Part shown: positions 44,549 to 56,400 of the stretch, one piece after another
Numbering within the stretch: position 1 is the first letter of the stretch
Layout: every line of letters begins with the position of its first letter
DNA from: Ampullaceana balthica
Lineage: Eukaryota; Mollusca; Gastropoda; Lymnaeidae
Direction: 5' to 3'
Length of the DNA: 64,000 bases
Assembly (NCBI GenBank): GCA_944989445.1
Contig: CALYLW010000334.1
Span: forward strand, 616,501 to 680,500
Notes under the pieces: generated by a model
Database searches by the model: none
What the model was told of the DNA's origin: nothing
What the model saw: the letters and a program-made list of their open reading frames with translations, nothing else
Made by a program: the position numbers and the translations under genes

Positions 44549-44830
44549 TATCTTATCTATACAGACGCTCCTTCTATGCAGAAGATAGTTGCGTCCACAG
44601 ACCATGACAGATGATCTGTTGGCAAGTGATGCAGCAATCACAGGCCACGGCTTTGTGGGTTCCACGCATTACCCAGCCGCCTAACTACATGTAGTTTTAG
44701 GTACCCATTCGGAGCGGGGTGACTCAGGGACGCCCTAGGCCCCTGGAACAAACCCTTGCCTTCACACGGATTCGAACCCGTGACCGACGGTACGACAGTC
44801 CAGTGCGCTGCCACTCGACCACCGCGTCCC
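44549..44830 (-). mobile_element. tRNA-derived SINE (family 1), copy 2
   Basis: On the minus strand box A is GTGGTCGAGTGG and box B GGTTCGAATCC. A core with TCACTTGCCAACAGATCATC follows, then the LINE-like tail and GATAA end. Near full length. Confidence 0.9.
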
Positions 44831-44849
44831 CTACAGACAATCATTTGCT

Positions 44850-45240
44850 ATTAATGTAATTTTTTAGTCTTTGATAAAAACGTGGCCCAAAATTTGACAC
44901 CTTTTATTATCTAATAACATTTTAAGAAAACAATTCATAGTTTCAACCCTTGACGATGAAGAACATAGTTAAGTGAAGTAAAGCAGTTACCGCCCAGGAC
45001 TACAAAGATCAATGAAGATAATTGATTATTCTTTTCAAATTGTTTTGGATGTCATGTAACATATAACTAACTGAATTCATACCAATGTTTTAGGGCTGTA
45101 GGCCATGTGGGGGCTCATGTGGCTGACAAGTATGTACAGGGAAAATAGTGCATTGGTACCTGGTACTGTGTAAAAATTGCTGCCGGGTCGCCATACTAAA
45201 AAGTTTGAGAAGCACTGGTGTAAATTAAATAAAATGAATA
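44850..45240. other. Spacer with a hAT-like right end
   Basis: The segment ends GTTTGAGAAGCACTG at about 45219, a hAT-type terminus. No left end found. Confidence 0.35.
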
Positions 45241-45349
45241 AATGCACAGATACAAAATGGAATATTTACAATTTTTAATTGAAGATTCGGTCGATCAATA
45301 CAATGAAGAGAATTTTTTCAAATTTTTTATGAGATCAAAAAAATCCTTT

Positions 45350-45445
45350 TTAATAACACTGCTCCTTGGAACACACTCGCTCATCTCCTGTACAGTAACA
45401 TTTGTTACAGACTTTTGAAGGCATACTTATTCTGTCTTTATATTC
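45350..45445 (-). CDS. Gene B terminal exon: VWC/pacifastin-like half-domain
   Basis: Thirty-one codons and TAA after a CGAAACAG acceptor. They start E-Y-K-D-R-I, hold K-V-C-N-K-C-Y-C and end E-Q-C-Y. It has the same length and phase as the gene A terminal exon, with flanking similarity on both sides. It may belong to a pseudogene, because the only other exon seen for copy B is incomplete. Confidence 0.65.
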   Translation of the reverse strand, partial: EYKDRISMPSKVCNKCYCTGDERVCSKEQCY

Positions 45446-45529
45446 CTGTTTCGTATGGATTAACACGAAGATTATCATTGATAAAATAGATATTTTTTGT
45501 TTAAAAGTAAGTTAAATGATAGGACAAAA

Positions 45530-45895
45530 AATATATTTTTAATATAATTATGTTTGGCGAAAACTTTTGGCGAAAGGTCATTCTCTTTTTGTGAAGCCAA
45601 ACAATGGAATTCTCTACCATTACACATCGATAGTATTCCAACTACCAAGTCCTTCAAGACTGCACTTAAGACGCATCTTTTCAAAATGTATTTACAAAAT
45701 TAATGAAACAACATTTGTTTTAATGATTAGCGTAGCTTATGTGTAATGTACTGTCCTTTATGTTGTTATTGTGGTATGAATGGTTATTTAATTATTATAT
45801 GTATGTTATGCATGATCTCCATGTAAAGCGCTGAGAGCCCGGTTCCTTACTGGGATACAGCGCTATATAAATTATCAATTATTATTATTATGTTC
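45530..45895 (+). mobile_element. CR1/L2-like LINE 3' end
   Basis: Frame reads A-K-Q-W-N-S-L-P-L-H, then S-F-K-T-A-L-K-T-H-L-F and a stop, the standard end of CR1/L2 ORF2. The 3' UTR has GTAAAGCGCTGAGAGCC, CAGCGCTATATAAAT and an (ATT)n end. Confidence 0.82.
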
Positions 45896-46339
45896 ATAAT
45901 ACAATAAATCATATGTAGGGTTGTAACATACTGAATATAGTCGTTTTCTATACTAGATTTTCTATGATAATTACCCCACAAATTTGTGACAACTACCAGC
46001 TGAGTTAATTACTTTAGGTGTTGTGTGGCGAGTGTGCTGACAAACAATTAAACCTGAGATACAGACACTAACTAAAATTAGTTAACTATTTTCATTTTCA
46101 TCAAATATATTACTAATTACAATATCGTTTATTGATTTACCGAAGTTGAAAGTGCGGGCGAGAAAAACATTGACATCAAAAGACGATGCAGAAATGCAGC
46201 AAGTTTAAGATCCCTGGTAAGTACGGGTGTACCGGATACAAATTTGTTTAATCCGGCGGAAGCCAGATTTGTGAAATGAAATTCAACTGGAATAGGAGCT
46301 GGATTAGTAAAAATTGCCGGGGCCATTATATAAATATAT

Positions 46340-46719
46340 ATATTTGGGCTCTACGGCCCCTTTCTATTTATCATAGAATCTTCTATGGTGAGCTCCAGTA
46401 TGGCCAGCGGTCCCACGGTGGGAAAAAGAAACGCTTCAAAGACACACTGAAAGCCTCAATGAAAGCGTTTGCCATCAATCCAGACACGTGGGAACGAGCT
46501 GCAATGGACCGATCCAGCTGGCGCTCTTCCATCCACGAAGGTGCCAGGTAATGCGAGGCAAACCGGATCACCGCCGCAGAAAAGAAGAGGCAAGCCCGAA
46601 AGGCCCATGCTGTCCACCCTCCAGGAGATGTCGCACTCGTCCCTTCTGTTCCCGAACCTTCCGTGCAAGGATCAGCCTAATCAGCCATCTGCGCACGCAC
46701 AGACAACCCAGGGATGACT
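46340..46719 (+). pseudogene. Non-LTR retrotransposon C-terminal fragment with zinc-finger-like end
   Basis: Frames read I-F-Y-G-E-L-Q-Y-G, K-K-R-F-K-D-T-L-K-A-S and P-D-T-W-E-R-A-A-M-D-R, then C-S-R-T-F-R-A-R-I and H-L-R-T-H before a stop. This is a third LINE lineage in the window. Frameshifted and 5'-truncated. Confidence 0.78.
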
Positions 46720-47404
46720 AGAGTGGTCCTCGTCGTATCGACGGACGAACGAACATTTATCATTTACTTGTGTATGTAAGACCTGATAGATTCACATCGA
46801 TCGTCACATTGACACTTTACTATATTAACCCCAATCCTGTCAAGTGTTTAGTTACCCGCATGATAGCCTGCATCCATTTGGTTGTTTGGGGCGAAGATCT
46901 TGGATCGCGCATAGCTTGTACTTGTTATCTCAATCATTGGAATAGGCGGTTTAAGAACGTGATAATAAGTATTTATAAAAATTATTAATAAATAATTCTT
47001 TGCTTATCAAACGGTTGTTTTCAAAATGTCTGTACTTTAATTTTATTGAGTTCATTTATTATTACTTTATTTTTTTATATATTTTTTTTTGTTGTTGATG
47101 CAAAAAGTGACTTCAATTTGGATTAGCAACTCCCTCCACTTTTCACGTCACAAATCAACAGTAAAATGTGACCTCTTTTCTGACCTGCCCGTGTGACGTC
47201 ATTTATGCATAACCTCTAACCTTTTTATCCTAAATACCGTTCAAAGTAAACAGAGCTGGTTACAGCGGATTTCAAATTAAAAAAAATAATTTTTTAAACA
47301 AAAACAAAAAACAAACACCAACATATTTTTATCATGGAGTTTAAATTATAACAATTTAAAAGTCTTCTTTTTCACTTAAAAAATTAAGTTCTCTGCTTAC
47401 CACT

Positions 47405-47466
47405 CCATTGAAGACACAGACTTTTTCGACTGAGACAGTATTTGGGCATATATTTATTGTGCACAT
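47405..47466 (-). pseudogene. Gene B partial mini-domain exon
   Basis: Reads C-T-I-N-I-C-P-N-T-V and V-C-V-F-N-G-V with a good donor gtaagc, like the 3' half of the gene A exon. The first half is replaced by sequence with a stop, so copy B is probably broken here. Confidence 0.55.
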
Positions 47467-47514
47467 TTAGTAAAGCGATTTCCTTATGCTATAAACTCAT
47501 CGTTAAAATTTTTA

Positions 47515-47620
47515 TGTTGTCTTATCATATCTATGACAGAGGCTCCTTCTATACAAAAGATTATTGCGTCCTACGCTTATCTATGGTTTATGTTTAGACT
47601 TACATTTTTATTATCTTTAA
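47515..47620 (-). mobile_element. LINE 3' tail fragment
   Basis: CTCCTTCTATACAAAAGATT, TGCGTCCTACGCTTATCTAT and GGTTTATGTTTAG, as in the LINE at 35.6 kb. Confidence 0.7.
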
Positions 47621-48214
47621 ATTTTGAAAGAGAGAAATTTTCATGTGTGAATTATCAATCATGATGAATGTGTTGCAGAAATTCATAGAGTTTGGAAACT
47701 CAACCCATGAAATAGTGTACAGTTCAGCTATTGTAGTAATTTCACTTCAGAAATTATTCATCTTTCACTTTTATATAAACCTTATATTATAAATTGGGTT
47801 TAAAAAATTAATTTAGTTACTCTCTTGGACTTGTACTAACTTCATATTAGTATTAGTATGCAATCACTTCACTCATTTGATCAAGGAAGATTTATTTTCC
47901 TTATTAAATGTCAATGTTAGTGTTGGTCAAATCCATATAGAGTGCTCATTTTTTAAATATTAATTAGTTTTATTTGAAAGAAAATCAATTTTTACTAAAT
48001 TATTATTAATTCTGTAGTTCAAATATCTGTTTGAATGTATATTGTCATCGAGAATGAGTATGTGTTACGTTTCTATTCTCTAGCTAATGAGGAAGTGAGT
48101 GCAATTCAACTCACACCGAAACTCAGAAGCTACAAATACAGGAAATAGTGAGTTGAATAGAGGTGGGGAATTCATTCTGTGACTATGATACTACAATTAT
48201 GTACAAGTATGTTA

Positions 48215-48296
48215 TTTCTTTCATGTAAAGCGCTGTGAGCCCAGTTCCTTACTGGGATACAGCGCTATATAAATAATCAATTTATTATTATTATCG
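48215..48296 (+). mobile_element. CR1/L2-like LINE 3' UTR fragment
   Basis: ATGTAAAGCGCTGTGAGCCC, CAGCGCTATATAAATAATC and (ATT)n. Matches 45810-45895. Confidence 0.75.
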
Positions 48297-48529
48297 TATC
48301 TTATCTATACAGACGCTCCTTCTATGCAGAAGATAATTGCGTCCACAGACCATGACAGATGAGCTGTTGGCAAGTGATGCAGCGTTCACAGGCCACGGCT
48401 TTGTGGGTTCCACGTAGTTAGCCGCCTAACTAGTGTTAGGTATCCATTCGGAGCTGGGTGACTCAGGGATTCGAACCCGTGACCATCGGTACGCCAGTCG
48501 AGCGCGCTGCCACTCGACCACCGCGTCCC
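48296..48529 (-). mobile_element. tRNA-derived SINE (family 1), copy 3
   Basis: Same layout as the other copies, with an internal deletion between box B and the core. It abuts the LINE 3' UTR fragment. Confidence 0.85.
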
Positions 48530-48646
48530 ATTACGTAAGTCTAGCGTGTCACGTGAACAACTAAAATAATTAACGACTTATTGTTTGCCAAGACAAAATT
48601 TTCCTAGCAACCTATGTCTTTTAAACATGGTTAACTTTTTAATATA

Positions 48647-49482
48647 TCTTCTTTATATATAATTTTCTTCATGGTGGGACCATGCAAGTTAAGCAAGCTG
48701 CAAGTATGTGCACCCGAGCATGACGAATGGCCCCTTGCTTGGACTTGGGTCGACCGAGGTATCGAGACCAACAATGGTCCTTGCATTTCACTAGCATTGT
48801 TCCTTCATAGACTAACGTGAGATTCGTGGTGTACTGGTTATCACGTCCGCCTCCTACTGGGTAGGTCCTGTGTTCGAGCCCCAGCGAAAACATTGTTTTT
48901 TTTAATTGTTAAAAATGTCTGTTTGTGCCCGTTCTTTTACCCCTTTATTGCCAACACTAGATGACACGCGGCGTAGCATACGCCGCTAATGATTTAGGGA
49001 CGGGTGAAGACATCCTGAAAGACACAGTTGTCAAAATGAGGTTGGTTTGGGCAAACGACAATGAGTGAATTAAAAGAAGGAACTGGAGAGACCCGCGGCG
49101 TAGCATACGCCGCAGACTTGCTCATCATAGACAGTGCAAAGAACGGTTGGGGGGGGGCTGAGAGTACAGACACAAAAAGAATCACCAAGTAACTAAAAAA
49201 AATCGAGTAAACGTGAAGACATGCACACTGAGGTTGTTGTTACCCGCCTCCCATTTATTACTACCTTCCCTTAAACATAAACTGTGATTGGCCGACCCTA
49301 GCGAGGGTTAGTCATATTTAGGTTTGTTGATTGCGTGTTTTTTTTTGTGTGCTTTTTTGGTGGAAAACCGATCATCGATTGTGTAACTCCGATTTTAAAC
49401 CGATTATCTTATTATAGCTGACTTCATAGAAGTTAGGGGTGTACCGAATTTCGCCTGGAAATGTCTCGAAACCAACAATGAG
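48647..49482 (+). mobile_element. Helitron family 1, 3'-truncated
   Basis: Starts near A|TCTTCTTTATATATAA and follows the family 1 Helitrons, including the tRNA-Val-like segment. Similarity stops around 49482, before the terminal hairpin. Confidence 0.7.
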
Positions 49483-49539
49483 TTTCACCTTGGTTTTCTC
49501 CCTTCAAAAGAAAAAGGGTGGTTGTCGGAAATGGCTTTA

Positions 49540-49625
49540 CTTTTCAAATGTCCACAAATGCCGCCCTGTAAATGTGTGCCGCCCGGGGCGGACCGCCCCC
49601 CCCTCTAGCTACGCCACTGCTCTCA
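49540..49625. mobile_element. hAT-like terminus remnant
   Basis: Ends CTAGCTACGCCACTG, the inverse of the CAGTGGCGTAGCTAG terminus seen at 33.87 kb, preceded by a C/G-rich stretch. Confidence 0.4.
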
Positions 49626-50087
49626 TCGGTTACTATCCTATAACTTCTTCGAAAATCAGCATGCTCTCAATAAACTGCTATCCAACTCTGCATTGTAAAA
49701 TTAATGGAGGCCACGGACCTCCAAGAATGAGTAGACATGTTTTACTTTGATCGTAAAAACACAGCATAAAAATGGTTCCATGTTCACTCACGTATACGAA
49801 CATCGAAACATTAATGATTCCAAACGCAACACGGGTAACGTTACTTATGAACTATTCTATAGCAAACTACGGCTCATGACAGTACCAACTATCTCTGCTC
49901 TATAAGTTATAGAGCAGAGATAGTTAATGTTAAAATATAATTGAGATTACGGTTCTAAAGTAAATTTAACTGTATATTTAACACTAATATTTTAATATAA
50001 ATATATGTGTTAGTTTGACAGGTCGCCGATAAGTAAAGTAATAAAACATCAAATTACATACATACTCGTCACTAGCCAGCTTCTTAC

Positions 50088-50380
50088 CTTGAGCCGAGAG
50101 GTAGGGAGCTTAACTATTCAACTTTACTTTCAAAGGTCTTTACATTTTTATTACACGGGATCACTGTTTAACGTTTAGGGAGTGAATGATTTTTTGAGGG
50201 TGGTGGTCAGGTTTTGGAGGGATGTACAACATGTTTCCTCCAATCGTCCCTTTCTCCCACCGCGATAAGAGTTTAAAGGTTCATAATAACATTGGCCACA
50301 ATGTTTAATGACATGCTTGTTGTCAGGTAATGATGAGGTTTACAAGAGTTTGCTGTGAGTCATTAAAGACCCTCTCACTA
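50088..50380 (-). promoter_or_regulatory. Gene B candidate promoter and non-coding first exon
   Basis: Counterpart of 41963-42240. It ends on the minus strand CTCTCGGCTCAAG followed by gtaagaagct. The conserved block is the best evidence that both copies once had a shared 5' end. Confidence 0.42.
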
Positions 50381-51305
50381 CAGTGACAAAGTCCGGCGAG
50401 TTAGAATAGAGAAGTTTTCACGAGAAAAATGATCAGGTACTTTAGTTCATTTTATCGAACAAAATAAAAATGCCTAGCGTTATTAGTTTTGAAATAGAAA
50501 CGTTATATTGCCAAACTCTATGTGGATGTGACTGGCATATTTCTGGTAGTAAATAGCCACAGATATCTGTTTTTAGCTAACCCCCACCCCCACCTTTTTT
50601 GTGGAAGTATTCCACAGCTGCTAACTACCGAAACTCTATCGTGCAACCAACTTGACTAAGAGTACTAAGACTCTAAGACATTAACTAATAGGTGTTCATG
50701 TAACCAAAATTAACAGACCAAAATACGCAATCATTAGAGGTTCCTAACTTTGTTAACACATGTTTGGGTCTCAATATGTCTAAGTCTAAACCATTTATCT
50801 CTCCTGCTCTGTGATGTATATTAAGTGTAGGAAACGAAAGCTTGTGCAGAATAAACTGGGTTACGGGCACTTTTAACAAACAGTTGTTTATGATGGTGGC
50901 TGAGAGTTGGTGACTATGTAAGATATGGTATATGTTCATCACCCACACAAATGCAATGAGATCTCAGATCTAAAATAGAAACTTGGAATATTCAAGAGAA
51001 ACATTATTTGAAAATATTGACAAACAGATACAAAGTCAACATCAGTCCCATTTATTGCACTACAAAAAGAAACATTTTACAAGGCCATGGTCACAGAAAA
51101 AACACTCATATTATGTGGAGAAAAAGTTTAACATTTAAGAAGTTACAATACAATGCACTTTCAATGTCTAATTATGTTATTATTCAATCACAATAATGTA
51201 ACACAAACCAAGCATAAGAATATTAATCATGTGCTTCTAAAGCAAATCAATGTGCTTGGCCATTAGTGTTTCAGCCACATAGCAGCATGGATGGGTTCCT
51301 GATGC
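50381..51305. other. Intergenic sequence, no gene seen
   Basis: AT-rich, with short unrelated ORFs only. Confidence 0.45.
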
Positions 51306-51307
51306 AT

Positions 51308-51460
51308 TGATATCTTATCTTACATATTACAGATACTCCTTCTAAACATAGGATAACTGCATCCTACGCTTGTTGTTGGTTTAACGTCTACTCTTTTAAT
51401 TATTGGTTTTCCTGGTTTCTTCAGGTAACCACTTCCATGTCCTAATTTCCAGACAGCATA
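51308..51460 (-). mobile_element. LINE 3' end fragment
   Basis: ATCTTATCTT, ACTCCTTCTAAACATAGGAT and TTTTCCTGGTTTCTTCAGGT match the LINE 3' UTR and last codons at 35.6-35.8 kb. Confidence 0.65.
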
Positions 51461-52040
51461 TTTTTTATTGTTGTAAATTTGGTTTTTCTATTGGCAACTT
51501 TTTAGACACAGTGCAACAATTTTCCCTTTATTTCTGGTAATAACATGGCTTGTTGACCATTAATAAATTACATAAATTTATTTTAAAAATTCAGATTTTC
51601 ATATCCTCCTTCCACTATGACTACATCTAAATAAAAAATCTTAACTTCTCTATTGAACCACTGACACAAATGCGGAAATACAGTTAAACATTTATCAATA
51701 AAAGACATTACTAAGACATGTAAAACTATGAAAATGAAACGTCAGGTGGTCTCAGATTTTTGGGGTTGTGTTTTGATGCTTGACATATTGAGCAACTAGC
51801 CAATTGTTTTACAAGCAAGACAAGACATGGCAGTCACATTTTGATGGCCCCTGATAACAATGATATATCATGGATTTACCAGATTTTCAGAAGACTGTAC
51901 TATGGATAATGATGTCCAAAACAATTATCCTATCTGTGTATAAATGTACTTACAGATTCTGAAGGGATTCCTCTCTGTTTGCAATTGCACATGACATAAA
52001 ATATCTTGAATTAAAAAAAACACACTAGACGCTTATAGAG
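51461..52040. other. Intergenic sequence, no gene seen
   Basis: AT-rich, no exon or repeat recognised. Confidence 0.45.
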
Positions 52041-52046
52041 GGAATG

Positions 52047-52334
52047 TATCTTATATTATCTATACAGACGCTCCTTCTATGCAGAAGATAGTTGCGTCCA
52101 CAGACCATGACAGATGATCTGTTGGCAAGTGATGCAGCATTCACAGGCCACGGCTTTGTGGGTTCCACGCATTACCCAGCCGCCTAACTACATGTAGTGT
52201 TAGGTACCCATTCGGAGCGGGGTGACTCAGGGACGCCCTAGGCCCCTGGAACAAACCCTTGCCTTCACACGGATTCGAACCCGTGACCATCGGTACGACA
52301 GTCCAGTGCGCTGCCACTCGACCACCGCGTTCCC
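52047..52334 (-). mobile_element. tRNA-derived SINE (family 1), copy 4
   Basis: Near full length and very close to copy 2, including the ACATGTAGT insertion and the perfect box B GGTTCGAATCC. Confidence 0.9.
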
Positions 52335-53241
52335 ATGTAATATGTAGATGGCCTCAAAACTATTTTAAATAAAATATTCTGCACTAGGGGGGCCATACAT
52401 GATTAACATCATGTTTAGGGGGTATTGGGGCTCGTAGTTTTGTGATGAAGGGGGGTGAGGGGGGATTTAGCTTTGTGACATTACATTGAAAATGTAACAT
52501 AATGGGAATTAATGTGAGGCGGCCACCCCAGCTCCTTCACCATTAAAATGTCTGTGTGTTTTGTTGCCCTGTACTTGGTCTGTCTACATCAAATATTAAT
52601 ATAATAATAATATACCTTCTATCTATTCCAATAAAATCTACAAACTGATTTACACACAACTGACTTCACTCCAAGGGTTATAACAAATATTAAGGATGAG
52701 TCTACTGTTATGAACATCCAGAAAACTACTATTTGACTAAAACAAGGGGATGGGGTGGTTTATGCATGTACCTAGTACCTAATAAATAAATTATATTGTC
52801 TAAACATTTCCATTTTTGTTTAATAATGATCTCCCTTGCCAGAGTGATCTCTCATGCAAAATATTTTGATTCAGATTAAGATTTTTTTTAATTATATGAA
52901 CATAGCCTTTAGAGGAACATCTTTTTTTGACAAAACACACTAAAAATACAGTCAAATGAACATTTAAATATAAATCTTGAGATAAAATGAGTAAATAATT
53001 AATTTAGTCTTGTTTTATCACAACTATTGGAAATCTTAATTAAGTAAGCAGCAAAGTCAATTTTTCGGAATGATTAATGTTAATTACAGAAGAATAAATT
53101 GTAAGCCAAAAACAATTTTTTAATAACCATGGCTTACGGAAAAAAAAATTTTAAATAATTTTTTCACTAAGTTGACATACAAGCAAAATATATTTAAATA
53201 TATACAGTTTGCTGAGATCAGGTCAAAGGTTAAGTTAAGCA
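52335..53241. other. Region downstream of GGT
   Basis: No gene seen. A minus-strand ATTAAA at 53119-53124 is a possible polyadenylation signal about 120 nt after the GGT stop. Confidence 0.35.
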
Positions 53242-53405
53242 TCAATAAACTGCTACTCCGCCAAACTTGCGGTAGTCAGAATAAGCTTCTATCTTATCAT
53301 TCATCTTCTCTATGCCAGTGACCATAGACGAACTGGACACCGGGAGGACTTGCAGCTGGTGGCCTTTTCCCTTAAGGTCATTTACTATATCATTACTGAT
53401 GCCTT
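53242..53405 (-). CDS. GGT: GGT terminal exon
   Basis: After a TTTTCCAG acceptor it encodes L-K-G-K-G-H and ends S-D-Y-R-K-F-G-G-V-A-V-Y and TGA. The D-x-R-K-x-G-G ending is the family C-terminus. Confidence 0.94.
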
Positions 53406-56400
53406 CTGGAAAATTAAAGAAGAGGGTTTTTAAATTCAAACAAAAGGTTCCCTGTTTTCCATGTTTGGCATGTCCACTTTTGAACAATTTTAAAAAATGT
53501 ATCACTTCAATTGTCTAACTTGTGTTTTTCTGTTGTGTGCTTTTTTTAATTTAAAGAATTGGTTAATTTTAGAGTTATAAAAATGTTAAAATGGTATTGA
53601 AGAAAAAACATGTAGAAAGAAACATATAATACCATTTTATTTAGAGAAATCCTCAAATCGGAGGCTAGCACCGATTGATAGATTATCTGGTTAAGACAAC
53701 ATTTTTTCATTCAAAATTCACTTCATGACATTTCATTCACTTGTTCCAAGTCTGTATGTTTAGAAACTATTTGGCTAAGACAAATTAATCTTCATTCCAA
53801 AAATGTTTCCACAAAGTTTGAATGAATGAAGGGAAAATCAAATAAAAGAATCTTATCCATGTTAAGATTAAAATTTGCAAACACGCAAAGGAATCTGACA
53901 TTAGTAAATAATTATTTTCAATTGTATTACCTTCATATAAAGTGTTTAGCTGCAGTTCATTATGCACTCTCGGTGAACATATAGCACTGGATATATTTTG
54001 TTTAAAGACCACAGCATTGATGACAGACTCAGAAATACCTAGACGAGGGTTGATAAAATATGAAAGTGTAATTGCGGAGTCAACTAGACTGCTAACTCGT
54101 TAAATCAAATAATTTTTATATATTATTTATTTAGTTATCAGCATGAGTTAATGTATCACATTTAAATGGCCTAAATTAATAATAAATTGTTTCTTGACTG
54201 CTAAAGAGAGGTGATAAAAATAGCTAACAGAATACAACAAACTAAAATTATTGAAGTGATTTTTTTGTAACCTGTAGTGATTTTCATCACCCACTGATAC
54301 ATGCGAGACAAGGGTTCCCAATAAACTGATTTCTTAGTATTGGTTAACAGTAGCAATATTTATCTCCCAATTAATAAAACAAATTTCAAGAGTCGTTTAT
54401 TTAACTTAAATCACCTGTAGTGATCTTCATCCCTCCAGATCCCCCAATGATCAGTCTGTGGTTACAGGGGTGTTCAGCATTGTACAGAACGGTGGGACTC
54501 ATGCTTGACTGAGGCTGTTTGTTGTTGTCAAAGCCATTCTATGAGAGCAGTGTATGAATTACTTCATTCAGATGATACAAAGATCATATAATCATGTACA
54601 AAAGACACCAAGAGCTGCAAACTAAGAAGATAAATCCATTGTCTTTCGCAGATGGGAGGATGTTATATATAAAAAAAACATCAAGCAGAGGAACATGATG
54701 ACTAAGTGAAGAAATATTTCATAAATCTTTCACTGGGTAAGCACATAAACTATAATTGTGAGCATACTAACTTTAAAGTATACTTATATAAAGTACTCTA
54801 ACTTAACAATGCTCAAATATAATTCTATACAACTAGTTGATTGATATTTGTTTAAAAAATTGTTTTCTGGACCCGAGAAAAACATTGGACTTGCTCACTT
54901 CGGTTTAGTATGCAACAGACCTATACTTTTAAACCTTGCTTATGAGTTTATAGTGAGAAACTACTTTTATGAGAAGAAAATTATAAGCTATTGAGCGCTG
55001 TTTGAATAATTTAGTTTATTAATCAGATAAGAAAAAGATTTGTTGATAACTCATTAGATAAGAATATAATATACTTGATAACCATCATCTTTCCAGGACT
55101 GTTTTTCGTGTGTGAGTTTATAAATTTACTCTTATGATATAAATTTCTTTTGCTACCACAGACCAACCAAGTCTATGGCTACAAGTTTTTGAAATTTTGT
55201 AGAATTGAAGAATTGGAGGAATTTGACTTTTCTATTCAAAGAAATTTATGTCAGTCAAAATACAGCAAATGTCTCAGCATGGGGAGTTAAAAATATCTAT
55301 AAAATAAAAAAAAATATTTTAAAAATATTTTCTTACTGCTGCAGTCAGGTTATTCAGATCAAAATCCGTCAGCACATTGTTTAAAATAATGCCGGATTTA
55401 TTCAAGTAAATTTTGCTTCCAAAGTTTGAGTTCATACTTCTGCAAAAAAACAGAAAGAAAGAAAGAATGAAATTGTGGTTTAATTATTATAGCTGGTTAT
55501 CATAATGTAAATAAATCTAGGGTTGGCATAAATTAAAAAATAAGAAACATTATATGAAGCACATTCTAAAAAAAAAGACTAGGTCAAGAAGATGTCTCAT
55601 GTGGCAAAAAGAAGATTTCTCATGTGGCAAAAAAGATATTTTAAGCATTGAGATCCATGAAGTATTGAGGTCAAGCAACGAGGTCATGTTCAGAACAGGG
55701 GTTAATTTTTAAGGTTGCTCTTACATTGTTGCTGAAACCATCAGCTCAGATGAGTCAATGACTGACAAGTGTGATGTTCCAGAACTCTTGCCGGGACTGA
55801 ATGGACCATAATGTGTTGGATCAGGATAGGTTTGGTTATCATTGATCATTCCAGTCAACTTAGCCACAAATTCATCACTGAGAATTTCTTGAGTGAGCTC
55901 CTCCATGCCATCATTGAACAGAGGGTCGCCCAGAAGAGTTCTGTGACCATAGGCAAACTTGTAGATCTGTAGGATTGAATAAAGCCATCCTTTAGTGATT
56001 TAAAAACATAGCAAAATTTTGTTTTAAAAATTATAAATTGGAAGAAAGCATTACGTTTCATGCGTTCAATTGATTAAATGTTGCAATACCTCAATGAGCT
56101 GATGATAGGTCAGGCTGACATTGCCCTGATTGTCTTTCCAGCCAATCTTGTCAGCCATTTTTAGGATAAGAGCAACGAGGGCCCCACCAGCAGGGGGCGC
56201 TAAAGTCACTACAGTGAGTTCTGAAGAAACACACACACACACACAAAAAAAAGATAAAATAAACTTAAGTTTTTAAAATGTATTATGACTAAAGATAGTT
56301 TTACTAAGCATCACTGGTTTTTTTAAAATCTCTAGACATCATACTACTAATAAGATAACTTGTGAAACTCTTGTCATGTCAAACACATGATGATAGGTTC

